A DNA stretch of 64,000 nucleotides. It comes from Cryptosporangium phraense. Its GTDB lineage: Bacteria; Actinomycetota; Actinomycetes; Mycobacteriales; Cryptosporangiaceae. The stretch lies in contig NZ_VIRS01000014.1 in assembly GCF_006912135.1 (NCBI RefSeq), positions 1 through 64,000 of the forward strand, written 5' to 3'. The notes beneath the pieces were generated by a model that was not told the origin of the DNA, did no database searches, and saw only the letters and a list, made by a program, of their open reading frames with translations. Positions 18,374 to 29,413 of this stretch are shown in pieces (within the stretch, counting starts at the first letter, position 1; each line of letters begins with the position of its first letter). The position numbers and the translations under genes were made by a program.

Positions 18374-18580
18374 GCCTCGATGTGTGCCCACCCCCGCCGC
18401 CCGTCGGGTTACCGCCGCCCGGCGGCCAAGCGCCCGGTCTCCCGGCGCCCCGCCTGCCGCGCGGCCGGTTCGACCCGCCCGCCCGAGCGTCGGCACCTGC
18501 CACCGCCGACGAAGCCCCTGACCTGAGGAGGTGATCGCTCGAAGACTCACACCACGCCACAGAGTCACTGCGTCGATACG

Positions 18581-18613
18581 GCCGGGCCGGTTCGGTTACC
18601 GAACCGGCCCGGC
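18581..18613. terminator. bidirectional terminator hairpin
   Basis: Perfect 15-bp stem: GCCGGGCCGGTTCGG (18581-18595) and its complement (18599-18613) around a TTA loop. It lies between two convergent genes, so it can end both transcripts. Confidence 0.85.
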
Positions 18614-18637
18614 TCGAGCGTGACTCCCCGCTGCAGT

Positions 18638-19717
18638 TCAGGAGCTCCAGGTCGACGGATACCGCATCTTCCCGGTCATCCGGAAGCTCGCGACGATGCT
18701 CTCGGCCAGCTTCCGGGCCGACCCGGTCTTCTCCGCTGTCTTCCGCTCCGGCCGGGGCTGGACTTGGACGAACGTCTCCGGCTGGGCCTGGAAACTGTAG
18801 AAGTCCCGGCCGTCGACGTGGTCCACGTCGACCGTCCAGGGCCCGATCCGGCGGTCGGGCGACAACCCGGCGGTGACCGTGTCGACCAGGACGTCAGCGC
18901 CCGGCCCCACCCCGTCCTCGGCCGGGAACACCAAGCTGAAGGAGGAGGCGCCGTCCGGCCGGCTCAGCCGGTCGTAGTGCGCGATCTCCAGCCGGGTGAG
19001 CGGGACCTTCGGGCGGGTCATCGTGAACGGGAGCAGGGTCGGCTGCTCGGCGTCCAGCCGGAGCGTCTCGGCGATCCGGGCCGCGATCTTCATCGCGTCA
19101 CCGACGTCCCACAGGGTCACCGAGCCGACCGCACCGGGCGCCCAGGTGAAGCGCAGCTCGCCCGCCCGGTTGTCGCCGGCCGCGATGTCCCGCGGGTACC
19201 AGGTCGACGGACGTCCCAAGACCGTGGGCCCGGCGACGTGATCACCGGGGCGGGGGTCGCTGGGGCGGGCCGGGCCTCCCATCGGCGCCGTCGGAACCAG
19301 CGGGGCACCCCGGGCGGCCAGGTAGACGTCGATCTCCCGGCCGGAGGTCGAGTCCTTCGTCGTCTGGTAGCGGACGCCGGGCGCCTCCAGCTGCTGACGC
19401 CAGCGGTCGAACCCCGGCGGGAGGAAGCCGATCCGCAGCCGGGTCGTGGCCGGATCGAACGACGGCGGCGCCGACCGGGCCGGTTCGGGGGCCGGCCGGG
19501 CCGGTGGTCCCGGACGGTCGAGCAGTCCGGCCGACGCCAGCGCCACAGTTGCGGTCACCACCAGCACCAGAGCCGCCGCCGCGGCGACGACCAGCCGTTG
19601 CCGCCGCCGCCGTAGCCGTTCCGCGGTCTCGGCCGCCCGGTAGGAGTCGACGGTGGTCTCGGCCGGGGTGTCGGTCGCCACCTGGGCCAGCACCTCACGC
19701 AGCAGGTTCGGGTTCAT
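18638..19717 (-). CDS. single-pass membrane protein coupled to a SigE-family sigma gene (putative anti-sigma partner)
   Basis: 359 residues. Cytoplasmic N-terminus of about 45 residues (NLLREVLAQVATDTP), an arginine-rich stretch, one membrane helix (LVVAAAAALVLVVTATVAL), a Pro-rich linker and an extracytoplasmic domain of about 270 residues with no recognised motif. The ATG overlaps the stop of the sigma gene (ATGA), the usual arrangement for a sigma factor and its regulator in actinomycetes, where SigE-family genes are commonly followed by such single-pass proteins. No zinc anti-sigma HxxxCxxC motif is present, so the anti-sigma role is inferred from position only. Confidence 0.7.
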   Translation of the reverse strand: MNPNLLREVLAQVATDTPAETTVDSYRAAETAERLRRRRQRLVVAAAAALVLVVTATVALASAGLLDRPGPPARPAPEPARSAPPSFDPATTRLRIGFLPPGFDRWRQQLEAPGVRYQTTKDSTSGREIDVYLAARGAPLVPTAPMGGPARPSDPRPGDHVAGPTVLGRPSTWYPRDIAAGDNRAGELRFTWAPGAVGSVTLWDVGDAMKIAARIAETLRLDAEQPTLLPFTMTRPKVPLTRLEIAHYDRLSRPDGASSFSLVFPAEDGVGPGADVLVDTVTAGLSPDRRIGPWTVDVDHVDGRDFYSFQAQPETFVQVQPRPERKTAEKTGSARKLAESIVASFRMTGKMRYPSTWSS

Positions 19718-20217
19718 CGCTGGATCGCCTCCTCGGGCAGGGCGCGGCGCAGCGCCGCCAGGCCCCGGGCGGTGTGACTCTTGACCGTGTTCACCGGGCA
19801 GCCGAGCGCGGCTGCCGTCTCGTCCACCGAGAGGTCTGCGTAGTAGCGGAGCACCAGCGCAGCGCGTTGTTTCGGGGGGAGGGCAGCCAGCGCGGCCCGC
19901 AGGGCCACGCCGGCCTCCGCGTCCGGCCGGGGCGCGGCCGCCTCCGGCACCCGGTCGACCAGCACCACCCGGCGGGCCTAGCCACCGCGTCTCTCGCTCA
20001 GGAAGACCCGGACCAGCACGGTCCGGGCGTAGGCGTCCCGGTTGGTCCGGATCCGGTCCCAGCTCAGGTACAGCTTGACCAGCGCGCTCTGGACGAGGTC
20101 GTCGGCGCGGTGCCCGTCCTGGCAGAGCACGTACGCGAGGCGCCGCAGCGCGGGCAACGCGGTGCGGACGTAGTCGTGGTAGTCGTCGGCCACGCTCGTA
20201 AGAGGTAGTCGGGTCAT
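19714..20217 (-). pseudogene. SigE-family (ECF) RNA polymerase sigma factor interrupted by in-frame TAG
   Basis: Reading from ATG 20217, codons 1-79 encode sigma region 2 (DYHDYVRTALPALRRLAYVL, DDLVQSALVKLYLSWDRI, FLSERRGG). Codon 80 is TAG (19980-19978). The same frame then continues without another stop into region 4 (LPPKQRAALVLRYYADLSVD, AALGCPVNTVKSHTARGL) to TGA at 19716-19714. The total of 168 codons including both stops is the normal SigE-family length. A TGG-to-TAG change is the simplest explanation. A split two-subunit sigma is conceivable but the downstream half lacks a ribosome site. Could also be a sequencing error. Confidence 0.85.
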
Positions 20218-20275
20218 CCACAGGTTGCAGTCGAGCGCGAAATGAGGGTGCGCCGTCCGCGTAGAATTCTGCGGC

Positions 20276-21652
<1,377 letters not shown>

Positions 21653-21667
21653 ACCCAAGGTTGAAGC

Positions 21668-22651
21668 ATGCCCGGCAATAGTCCGCGTCCGAACCGCCGC
21701 AAGGCAGGCACCAAGAAAGGCGCGGTCGTCGGATCGGGCGGTCAGCGGCGCAAGGGGCTGGAAGGCAAGGGCCCGACGCCCAAGGCGGTCGACCGGTTCA
21801 AGCACGTCGCGGCCCGGAAGGCGGCGGCGGCGCGCAAGGCCAACCCGCCCAAGAACGGCGACCGTCCCCGCACCGCGGCCGGCCGGCGCGCTCAGGGCAC
21901 CCGGGAAGGCGCCGAGTTGCTGGTCGGCCGCAACCCGGTGGTCGAGGCGCTGCGGGCCGAGATCCCGGCCAGCGCGCTGTTCATCGCCCAGGGCGTCGAC
22001 GTCGACGAGCGGATCAACGAGGCGGTGCAGACCGCGGGTGACCGCGGGCTGTCGATCCTCGAGGTCAGCCGCACCGAGCTCGACCGGATGACCGGCGGGG
22101 TCCTGCACCAGGGCATCGGCCTGAAGGTGCCGCCGTACTCGTATGCCGACCTGCCCGACGTGCTGTCCTCGGCGAGCGGCACCCCGCTGCTGGTCGCTCT
22201 CGACGGCGTCACCGACCCGCGCAACCTCGGTGCGGTCGTGCGCTCGGCCGCCGCCTTCGGCGCCTCCGGGGTCATCCTCCCGGAGCGGCGCGCGGCCGGG
22301 ATGACCGCCACGGCCTGGCGGACGTCGGCCGGCGCGGCGGCCCGTGTGCCGGTCGCTCGCGTCACGAACCTCACGCGGACGCTCCGGTCGCTGCAGGATC
22401 AGGGCTTCACGGTCCTGGGTCTGGACGCCGACGGGGACGTCGATTCCGACTCGCTGGACGTCGGCACCGACCCCGTGGTGATCGTGGTCGGCTCCGAGGG
22501 GCGCGGGCTGTCCCGGCTGGTGGGGGAGGCCTGCGATCAGCTGGTCTCGATCCCGATGACCAGCGACACCGAGTCGCTGAACGCGTCGGTCGCGGCCGCG
22601 GTGCTACTGGCGGACGTAGCGCGGCAGCGGCGTCAGGCTGCGCACGACTAG
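21668..22651 (+). CDS. rlmB: 23S rRNA (guanosine-2'-O-)-methyltransferase RlmB (SpoU/TrmH family)
   Basis: 327 residues. A Lys/Arg/Gly-rich, probably disordered N-terminal 75 residues typical of actinobacterial RlmB; then the substrate-binding domain ([13 protein letters not shown]) and the SPOUT trefoil-knot methyltransferase ([54 protein letters not shown]). Its 3' end overlaps the convergent VanZ gene by 48 bp. Confidence 0.93.
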   Translation: MPGNSPRPNRRKAGTKKGAVVGSGGQRRKGLEGKGPTPKAVDRFKHVAARKAAAARKANPPKNGDRPRTAAGRRAQGTREGAELLVGRNPVVEALRAEIPASALFIAQGVDVDERINEAVQTAGDRGLSILEVSRTELDRMTGGVLHQGIGLKVPPYSYADLPDVLSSASGTPLLVALDGVTDPRNLGAVVRSAAAFGASGVILPERRAAGMTATAWRTSAGAAARVPVARVTNLTRTLRSLQDQGFTVLGLDADGDVDSDSLDVGTDPVVIVVGSEGRGLSRLVGEACDQLVSIPMTSDTESLNASVAAAVLLADVARQRRQAAHD

Positions 22652-23140
22652 CCCGAGCACGAGGCCGATCAGCAGCCCGTAGACGTTGTCGGCGACGTCG
22701 CGGGTGTCGCAGAAGCGGTTCAGCGGCAGCGTCCGCTGGGCCGCTTCGATGCCGATCGGGATGAGGACGCCGAAGGCGGCCAGCGTGAGTGGGATCTTGA
22801 CGTTCTTGCCGGTGAGCGCGGTGAAGATCCCGAGCGGGACGAACATCCAGACGTTGAGGCTGCGGCCGTTGATCGAGCCGGTGAACGGCCACGGCACCCA
22901 GTCGGGCTCCCAGCCGGCCCGGATGCAGCCCCAGCCCTGCCAGGGGTTGGCGAACGGCGCCGGGGCCGGCGTCAGCGTGACGATCGCGATGCCGGCCAGG
23001 CTCAGCAGGAGCCCGGCGGCGACGACCGGGTGGGTGCCGAGCTTGCGGACGATCGGCCGCCAGCCGACGGCGGCGATCAGGAGCACGACCACGGCGATCG
23101 GCACGATGCGTAGCAATTCACGGATGATGCTGCCGGCCAA
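22604..23140 (-). CDS. VanZ-like membrane protein
   Basis: 178 residues with about four membrane helices and the VanZ-family layout: a long extracytoplasmic loop ([10 protein letters not shown]), [43 protein letters not shown] start at 23140 with GGGGGAA upstream on this strand. Members are linked to glycopeptide tolerance or lipid transport in some bacteria, but most have no known role. Confidence 0.8.
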   Translation of the reverse strand: MAGSIIRELLRIVPIAVVVLLIAAVGWRPIVRKLGTHPVVAAGLLLSLAGIAIVTLTPAPAPFANPWQGWGCIRAGWEPDWVPWPFTGSINGRSLNVWMFVPLGIFTALTGKNVKIPLTLAAFGVLIPIGIEAAQRTLPLNRFCDTRDVADNVYGLLIGLVLGLVVRSLTPLPRYVRQ

Positions 23141-23163
23141 CGCTCAGTTCCCCCAGGTAAGCA

Positions 23164-23193
23164 GAAAGGCCCGCACCTCAGTGCAGGCCTTTC
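23164..23193 (-). terminator. hairpin terminator of the ABC ATPase gene
   Basis: GAAAGGCC/GGCCTTTC plus GCAC/GTGC stems with one C-A mismatch and a CTCA loop, 16 bp past the stop codon of the minus-strand ATPase gene. Confidence 0.7.
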
Positions 23194-23208
23194 CGACTTT
23201 ACTGTGCG

Positions 23209-24297
<1,089 letters not shown>

Positions 24298-24472
24298 CGT
24301 GCAGTCCTTTCCACCGGCAGGAACGTGCCGGACGATCCGAGTGGTGAGGACGGTGCACAAAGCTCCGCCTCCCGTGCCGGTAAACATATCTCCCGCGTGT
24401 CGGGAATGTTGCTTGAACCGGAACTATCGCTGGCGGTGGCCGGTCGGCATCGTTGGGTAATTAACACCACCA

Positions 24473-24484
24473 TGAATCGTTTCA
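24473..24484. promoter_or_regulatory. candidate LacI-family operator
   Basis: TGAATCGTTTCA, with TGAA/TTCA arms around a central CG, resembles the TGNNANCGNNNNCA-type sites of LacI/CcpA-family repressors. It lies in the 281-bp region between the divergent ATPase and LacI genes, and both could be controlled from it. Confidence 0.5.
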
Positions 24485-24578
24485 AAATGGCACGGACTGC
24501 GCGCCGATGACGTACATCACAAAGCCGCTCTGTTACCGGCGGGTATACGAAGGGCGCTGGATCGGTTAGGGTCCGCCC

Positions 24579-25655
24579 ATGGCTCAGCGTCCGCCCCGTC
24601 GGACCGCCACACTTGCGTCGCTGGCGGCGGAACTCGGCGTGTCCCGCACCACCGTCTCCAACGCCTACAACCGTCCCGACCAGCTGTCGCCGCAGCTCCG
24701 GCAGCGCGTCCTCGAAGCCGCCAAGCGGCTCGGGTACCCCGGGCCCGACCCGTTGGCGCGCTCGTTGCGCACCCGCCGGGCCGGAGCGATCGGCCTGCTG
24801 CTCACCGAGGCGTTGTCGTACGCCTTCCGCGACCCGGCCGCGGTCGAGTTCCTCGAGGGCCTCGCCCGCGAGTGCGAGGACGCCAAGACCGGCCTCCTGC
24901 TGGTCCCGGCCGTCCCCGGCGCCGGAACCGACCCGGCCCTGGCGGCGGCCGCCGCCGTCGACGGCTTCATCGTCTACTCCCTCCCGAACGACGACCCGCA
25001 TTTGGACGCTGCGCTGGCGCGCCCGGTGCCGACGGTGATCGTCGACGAGCCGCTCAATGCCGCCGGCGCGGACTACGTCGGCATCGACGACCGGGCGGCG
25101 GCGGCGAAGGCCGGCGCGCACCTGGCCGAGCTCGGCCACCGCCAGATCGGCATCATCTGCAGCCGGATCAGCTCGACCCGCGGTCCGGGCGGCCAGGCGA
25201 CGCCCGAGCGGCAGCGGTCGTCCCCGTACGACGTCGTTCGCCTGCGTCTGGACGGTCTGTTCGACGGCCTGCAGCTCGACCGGGACGAAGTTCCGGTCTG
25301 GGAGTGCTGGGAGAACACGCTCGACTCCGCGGCCGGCGCGGCCAAGGAGATGCTGGACGCGTACCCGTCGCTGACCGCGGTGGCCTGCACGACGGACGTC
25401 TTGGCCTTGGGGGCGATCCAGGCGGCCAAGTCTCTGGGCCGTTCCGTTCCTGACGACCTGTCGGTGACCGGCTTCGACGACATCCCCGACGCCGGGGCCA
25501 GCGGGCTGACGACCGTGCACCAGTCGCACGCCGAGAAGGGCCGCGCGGCCTGGCGTCTGCTCAGCCGCGACGACCGGGACGAGGTCCCGACCCAGCGCGC
25601 CACCATCCCGACGGAGCTGCGGATCCGCCAGACCACGGCCGTACCTTCTCGATAA
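24579..25655 (+). CDS. LacI-family transcriptional regulator
   Basis: 358 residues. N-terminal helix-turn-helix (LASLAAELGVSRTTVSNAYN) with a hinge (ALEAAKRLGY type), then a periplasmic-binding-protein-like sensor domain (AIGLLLTEAL, GIDDRAAAAKAGAHLAELGH, VACTTDVLALGAIQAAKSLG, GFDDIPDAGASGLTTV). Probably regulates sugar uptake, including the divergent ATPase. TAGGGT lies 6 nt upstream of the ATG, suggesting leaderless expression. Confidence 0.92.
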   Translation: MAQRPPRRTATLASLAAELGVSRTTVSNAYNRPDQLSPQLRQRVLEAAKRLGYPGPDPLARSLRTRRAGAIGLLLTEALSYAFRDPAAVEFLEGLARECEDAKTGLLLVPAVPGAGTDPALAAAAAVDGFIVYSLPNDDPHLDAALARPVPTVIVDEPLNAAGADYVGIDDRAAAAKAGAHLAELGHRQIGIICSRISSTRGPGGQATPERQRSSPYDVVRLRLDGLFDGLQLDRDEVPVWECWENTLDSAAGAAKEMLDAYPSLTAVACTTDVLALGAIQAAKSLGRSVPDDLSVTGFDDIPDAGASGLTTVHQSHAEKGRAAWRLLSRDDRDEVPTQRATIPTELRIRQTTAVPSR

Positions 25656-25706
25656 CTGACCGGAGGTCCCTGTTGGAGGGACCATCGGGTCTAGTTGGAT
25701 GGTCGG

Positions 25707-26276
25707 GTGCAGCCGGTGCGGACGAACAGCGACCTTTACCTCGCGATGTCCCGAGTGGGGTCCGCCGCGCGCAGACCGCTGGCGGAGTTCCTGCGGGCGT
25801 GGTGGTCGACGGGGTACGACTACGCGGACTCGAAGGCGTTGGAGCCGCTGGAGCTCGTGGGCTGGGTGAGAGATGCGTTGGTGGCGCCGGCGCCGCCGTA
25901 CGAGCGTTACTGGGCCAGGGAGGATCTGGATCTGGAGGCGCTGGACGGGTTCTCGGCCTGGTCCCGGGTGATCAGGGCGCAGGTCTGTGATCTGGAGGAG
26001 ATGGCGTCGGCCGGGGTGTTGCGCACCCAAGCGAGTTATCTGGGCCTGGACGCGCCCCGGCCGCCGGGTGCCGGGCGGCGGCCGACGCCGCCCCGCTGGT
26101 TCAACCTGGACGTGGCCAGTTACCTGGAGTCCGGCGTGATGGCGACGGTCGGCGGGTGGAGGCCGGAGTTCGAGGACGCGGTGGTGGACGTGGAGCCCCC
26201 GGAGCCGCTGGAGATCGGGGCGTTCGACTGGTCGGACCTGACGAGGTTCGCCATCGGTGGCCAGACGCACCAGTGA
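25707..26276 (+). CDS. hypothetical protein
   Basis: About 189 residues from GTG 25707 (TTG 25695 also possible). Rich in Trp and acidic residues, with no signal peptide, membrane helix or recognised domain. Ends 43 bp before the tRNA gene. High GC and codon use match the flanking genes, so it belongs to the chromosome rather than the island. Confidence 0.6.
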   Translation: MQPVRTNSDLYLAMSRVGSAARRPLAEFLRAWWSTGYDYADSKALEPLELVGWVRDALVAPAPPYERYWAREDLDLEALDGFSAWSRVIRAQVCDLEEMASAGVLRTQASYLGLDAPRPPGAGRRPTPPRWFNLDVASYLESGVMATVGGWRPEFEDAVVDVEPPEPLEIGAFDWSDLTRFAIGGQTHQ

Positions 26277-26319
26277 GGGTGCGGGTCGGTGGCGGGCAGC
26301 GGTTACGATCTGTGGCATT

Positions 26320-26392
26320 GCTGGTGTGGCGCAATTGGTAGCGCACCCGACTTGTAATCGGGCGGTTAGGGGTTCAAGTCCCCTCACCAGCT
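26320..26392 (+). tRNA. tRNA-Thr (anticodon TGT)
   Basis: Acceptor stem GCTGGTG pairs with CACCAGC (26385-26391); discriminator T at 26392. Anticodon stem CCCGA/TCGGG encloses the loop CTTGTAA, giving anticodon TGT. The T arm contains GGTTCAAGTCC. CCA is not encoded. Its 3' half is the left attachment site of an island. Confidence 0.95.
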
Positions 26393-26403
26393 CTCTTCTG
26401 ACC
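26350..26403 (+). repeat. left attachment repeat (attL) in tRNA-Thr
   Basis: 54-nt segment from the anticodon loop through the tRNA 3' end. It matches 30706-30759 at 49 of 54 positions, including 23 uninterrupted bases at the start (26350-26372). The tRNA copy is functional; the other lacks the 5' half. Confidence 0.88.
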
Positions 26404-26745
26404 TCTTGCTTTGCTGGCTCTGTGGGTCGTGTCGGCTGATCGAGTAGCCAAGCGGCGTCGGCGCATCTTCGCGGTTCCCCATGGTGCCTTCTCTGTCGAG
26501 GTGGCGGCCTCGCCGAGCATGGTGGGGGAGACCTGCGAGTAGGTGCTGAGTGTCAGGGCGATCTAGGAGTGACGAGCAGCTCCATGACAATGCGGGCCGG
26601 GACACCGTGCGCGACAGGCAGCGTCGCCGCGGTGTGCCGCAGGTCGTGGAGCCGGGTCGGACGGACCTTGGCCTTCTCTAGGAGCGCCTCGAATGCCCGC
26701 GCGTCGGCGCGATGGTCGATCGGGTGTGCCGCGGAAGCAGACGCC
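26374..26745 (-). pseudogene. tyrosine recombinase (integrase), C-terminal remnant
   Basis: On the minus strand one frame encodes AHPIDHRADARAFEALLEKA and RLHDLRHTAATL (the HxxR box), then HGVPARIVMELL. A one-base loss shifts the frame, and the next frame carries a TAG followed by IALTLSTYSQVSPTMLGEAA, which holds the catalytic Tyr box. The reading continues to a TGA inside the tRNA T loop (26376-26374), the normal end of a tRNA-adjacent integrase. The N-terminal domains are missing. Inactive by at least a frameshift, a stop and a truncation. Confidence 0.82.
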
Positions 26746-26871
26746 CGGGACGGACATCCAGAGGGACATGACCCAGCGTTCGCGAGCGATGAGACCGACT
26801 CGGGCGAGGTCGTTAGCGCGATATCCGTTGATCGTGAATCCTGCCTCCCAGAGGTGATCAGGGGCCGTCAC
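26740..26871 (-). pseudogene. small unrecognised gene, fused to the integrase remnant
   Basis: GTG at 26871 overlaps the stop of the preceding remnant (GTGA). It encodes TAPDHLWEAGFTINGYRAND and IARERWVMSLWMSVPG, after which the similarity to a coherent protein ends at the integrase junction. I do not recognise the family. The coupling suggests an accessory gene of the original element. Confidence 0.4.
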
Positions 26872-27115
26872 TCGGCGCCGGGCGTCTTCCATTCGGGTCG
26901 CTGAGGGATCGTGAGGTCACCGCGGTACCGCTCAGGGATCTCGTACCGGGCAGTCGCTTCGTCAGGGGTTATGCCGTCGAGCGCCGGCCAAGTCGGCGGG
27001 TGTGGCGCCGAAATGCAGCGCCCACTGTCCGGCCATCACGGCATTCAGTTCGGCCTCTTCGATGGCCGTGCGATTGACCGCCACGGTAGCCAGGTAGCGC
27101 ACGCGGATGCCGATC
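26868..27115 (-). pseudogene. unrecognised small gene with frameshift
   Basis: One frame reads LHWIGIRVRYLATVAVNRTA and MAGQWALHFGATPADLA; after about one base of shift a second frame reads LDGITPDEATARYEIPERYR and ends RPEWKTPGAE-stop. Together they look like a single small protein of an integrative element broken by a frameshift. No family recognised. Confidence 0.4.
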
Positions 27116-27126
27116 CAGTGCAGCGG

Positions 27127-27411
27127 GTCACGACGTACATCTCGTGGGAGATCGCCGAGGGGACGCGATTGCTGGTGGAGGAGATCCCGCACCTGCACGG
27201 CATCCACGGTGTGCTGGAAGTGCGCGGACAGACGATGACCCGCCTCCGCGAGGAGGTCACCGCCCGCATGCCCCGAGCCGAGGAAGCGCGCTATCTCCAG
27301 ATCCCGTCCGGAGTTCCGGTACTCGATTCCCTCTACACCAGCGTCGACCAGCACGGAATTGCGTACGTGCTGACCCGCTTCGTCTTGCGCGCCGATCTCG
27401 GCGCCCTCTGA
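27127..27411 (+). pseudogene. GntR-family regulator, UTRA domain remnant
   Basis: Codes for TTYISWEIAEGTRLL, MTRLREEVTARMPRAEEARY and IPSGVPVLDSLYTSVDQHGI, the pattern of the UTRA ligand domain of GntR/HutC-type regulators (KorSA-like regulators of integrative elements belong here). The winged-helix DNA-binding domain is absent, so it is a fragment. It is open upstream to 26911 but that extension is antisense to the remnant gene above. Confidence 0.55.
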
Positions 27412-27449
27412 TACGACGCACCCGTTGAGTAGGTTCGCAATTCGAGGCC

Positions 27450-28439
27450 TTACTCCGCCGCACTGCCCCAGACGGCTCCGTACGCTAGGCCACGCTGGAG
27501 ATCCGAGAAGTCCAAGGCGATGCCACCGAATCTGTCAACTTCGACCGCTGGTGCTTCGGATAGCCTGTTACGAATCTCTCGATGTGCCACTCCCCGAATT
27601 TCGCGAATTTCGATCGGTAATTGGTTTGTTCGGAACTGAACTCTGAGCCGGAAGACATCACACTCCTTGAGCGGAGAGAATAGGAATTGAGGCGCGAAGC
27701 CCCGCCAAGAGGGCATGCTGTACATAAGGCCCAGCGCATGACTTTCGCCGATTCGGATGAGGCGAGTGAGTTTCAACACGACACTGGTTCTAGTTGGAGA
27801 CTCGGTCGTCTTTCGGATAACTGAACCACCGTAGAGCGTGTCAATATCGATCCCATCGCTCGACTCAACGGGCGTGCTAACGGATAACATCATATACTTC
27901 ATCTCGTCCGACTCCGCTAGGATGCTGCGATGCTCGATAATCCTCGGGCTTTCGGTATCGAGATGGATCGAAGCGCTCATCCAACGCGTTCTCCACCAGC
28001 CCAAGTCGGCAGGTATCGTACCCAAGTTTAGATGATCCAATTTGCGCGAGATTTCCTCTGCAAACTGCTCAGGAGCGATTCCTCGGAGGTCGATCCAGGC
28101 TTGATCATCTGAGATTCCTGGAACGGGTGTGTCGTCGAAACGTGCAGCGAGCACACGAGGGCGCGGCGCTTGAAATTCGCCTCGGGATGCTGCGGTCAAC
28201 TCTGCGATTGTGTGGCTGGACTGGACGTATTCGGCGGACCCAAATACAATTACGACTGCGGCCTGGCTGCCGTAGATTCGGACGAGTTCATCGCTTAGAT
28301 TCTCGCCCCAAATTTCAGCCAATTGATGACGGTCGAAGAAGCACCGGACCCCTAGTCGACCGAGTTCAGTCGCTACACGTTCGACGTATTCGCGCTGCGC
28401 ACCTGCATATGAGAGCGCCACCTCCCAGTCGAGACTCAT
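27450..28439 (-). CDS. TIR-domain protein with unknown C-terminal domain (putative defence effector)
   Basis: 329 residues from ATG 28439 (GGAGAGGA 8 nt ahead). Residues 4-137 form a TIR domain: WEVALSYAGAQREYVERVA (strand A/helix A), VRCFFDRHQLAEIWGENL, VVIVFGSAEYVQSSHTIAE with the putative catalytic Glu80, and a final WIDLRG. Residues 138-329 form a beta-rich domain (QFLFSPLKECDVFRLRVQF) that I do not recognise. Bacterial TIR proteins commonly degrade NAD+ or make cyclic ADP-ribose signals in anti-phage defence. No partner sensor (Ago, ThsA, Pycsar/CBASS) is adjacent. Low GC relative to the window, inside the tRNA-Thr island. Confidence 0.82.
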   Translation of the reverse strand: MSLDWEVALSYAGAQREYVERVATELGRLGVRCFFDRHQLAEIWGENLSDELVRIYGSQAAVVIVFGSAEYVQSSHTIAELTAASRGEFQAPRPRVLAARFDDTPVPGISDDQAWIDLRGIAPEQFAEEISRKLDHLNLGTIPADLGWWRTRWMSASIHLDTESPRIIEHRSILAESDEMKYMMLSVSTPVESSDGIDIDTLYGGSVIRKTTESPTRTSVVLKLTRLIRIGESHALGLMYSMPSWRGFAPQFLFSPLKECDVFRLRVQFRTNQLPIEIREIRGVAHREIRNRLSEAPAVEVDRFGGIALDFSDLQRGLAYGAVWGSAAE

Positions 28440-28750
28440 TTTACTATTCCTCTCCGCTACGGACGGTATGGCGGTGGGTTGAGGTTCTATCGCGTCTATA
28501 AATTTCAATTCGCACACAACTCTGCTTGGGTCAGTCCCCTTGTCTACCTGCATTCGGCATCCACAAAGCCCCTACGATCTACACATTCCTCCGGCGATTA
28601 CTTGAGCACTTCGGTTGGGAGTGAACGCGAACTATCTATAGCATCGACGCGTACCGCAAGACTGCTGGCATGAGTTGACCGCAGCCCTACGCAAGCCCCA
28701 CCCATGCGAGCTTCCAACCCCTAGCATCGCTTTTAGCAGCGACGGACGGG
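28440..28750. other. gene-free stretch inside the island
   Basis: 311 bp of comparatively AT-rich sequence between the TIR gene and the methyltransferase fragment. It holds the TIR promoter region and ribosome site; no RNA gene or repeat was seen. Confidence 0.4.
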
Positions 28751-29149
28751 GTGCCGTGCGTGACGTCGACGAGAGCGACTGTCGACCACTACGAACGGTT
28801 GGCAGCAAGCCATGACCACAACTGGACGCACAGCGGCGTGTTCCTGGACTGGATGACCAGCCAGATCGTCTCCGCAGCCTCGATCGGTGCGACCGACCGC
28901 GTCGCCGACGTCGGTTCCGGTACCGGCTTGTTCGCGAGACACATCGCGGACCAGGTCCACCCTGCCCAGCCGATCCTCTGCGTAGACACGTCGCGGCCGA
29001 TGCTCACCCAGATACCCACATCGCCCGAGCCCCAGCCCGTAGTGGCGCCCGCCGAAGAGATGGCGGAGTGGGTGACGGCGGGAGGCGGAGCCGGGACCGC
29101 CGGCGAACTCGACGTCATCCTCCTCAAGGAGTCGGTCCACACCCGGTAG
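28751..29149 (+). pseudogene. SAM-dependent methyltransferase, truncated
   Basis: Only the N-terminal half of a class I methyltransferase: TVDHYERLAASHDHNW, motif I VADVGSGTGLFARHIADQ, acidic strand-2 end LCVDTS, and motif IV region LDVILLKESVH, then an immediate stop. The expected further 100 or more residues are missing, and the sequence switches directly to a P-loop gene fragment on the other strand. Higher GC than the TIR gene. Confidence 0.7.
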
Positions 29150-29343
29150 CGGTACGGGCCGAGGCCTTCGTTCGACAGGCGGGCGCCGGTGGCGACGCTC
29201 GTGAGGACCGTGGTCTTGCCGCTGCCGGGGCCGCCGATCACGAGGACGTTCGCGGTTGAGGTCGCGAGGCGGGCGAGCTCTACGTACTCAGCACGAAGAC
29301 CGGCCTGTCGGCAGAACAGGTGGTTGGTGCCGGCCGCGCCTGA
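29150..29343 (-). pseudogene. P-loop NTPase fragment
   Basis: Minus-strand reading: AEYVELARLATSTANVLVIG then Walker A GGPGSGKTTVL and ARLSNEGLGPYR, after which it runs into the antisense of the methyltransferase. No Walker B and a TGA at the 5' end of the open stretch. A fragment of an ATPase or kinase (family undetermined). Confidence 0.6.
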
Positions 29344-29413
29344 CCCAGGTCGTCGTCAGCCGTCGGACGTCCACTCGCGCCCAACGATGATCTTGCAACT
29401 GGAAACTCGGAGG

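Noticed and set aside
18402-18568. Minus-strand open frames covering the TolB-like gene
   Set aside because: The plus strand has signal peptide and PD40 repeats; the other frames lack any recognisable content.
26911-27126. N-terminal extension of the UTRA fragment as a full regulator
   Set aside because: This part is antisense to another remnant and does not encode a winged helix.
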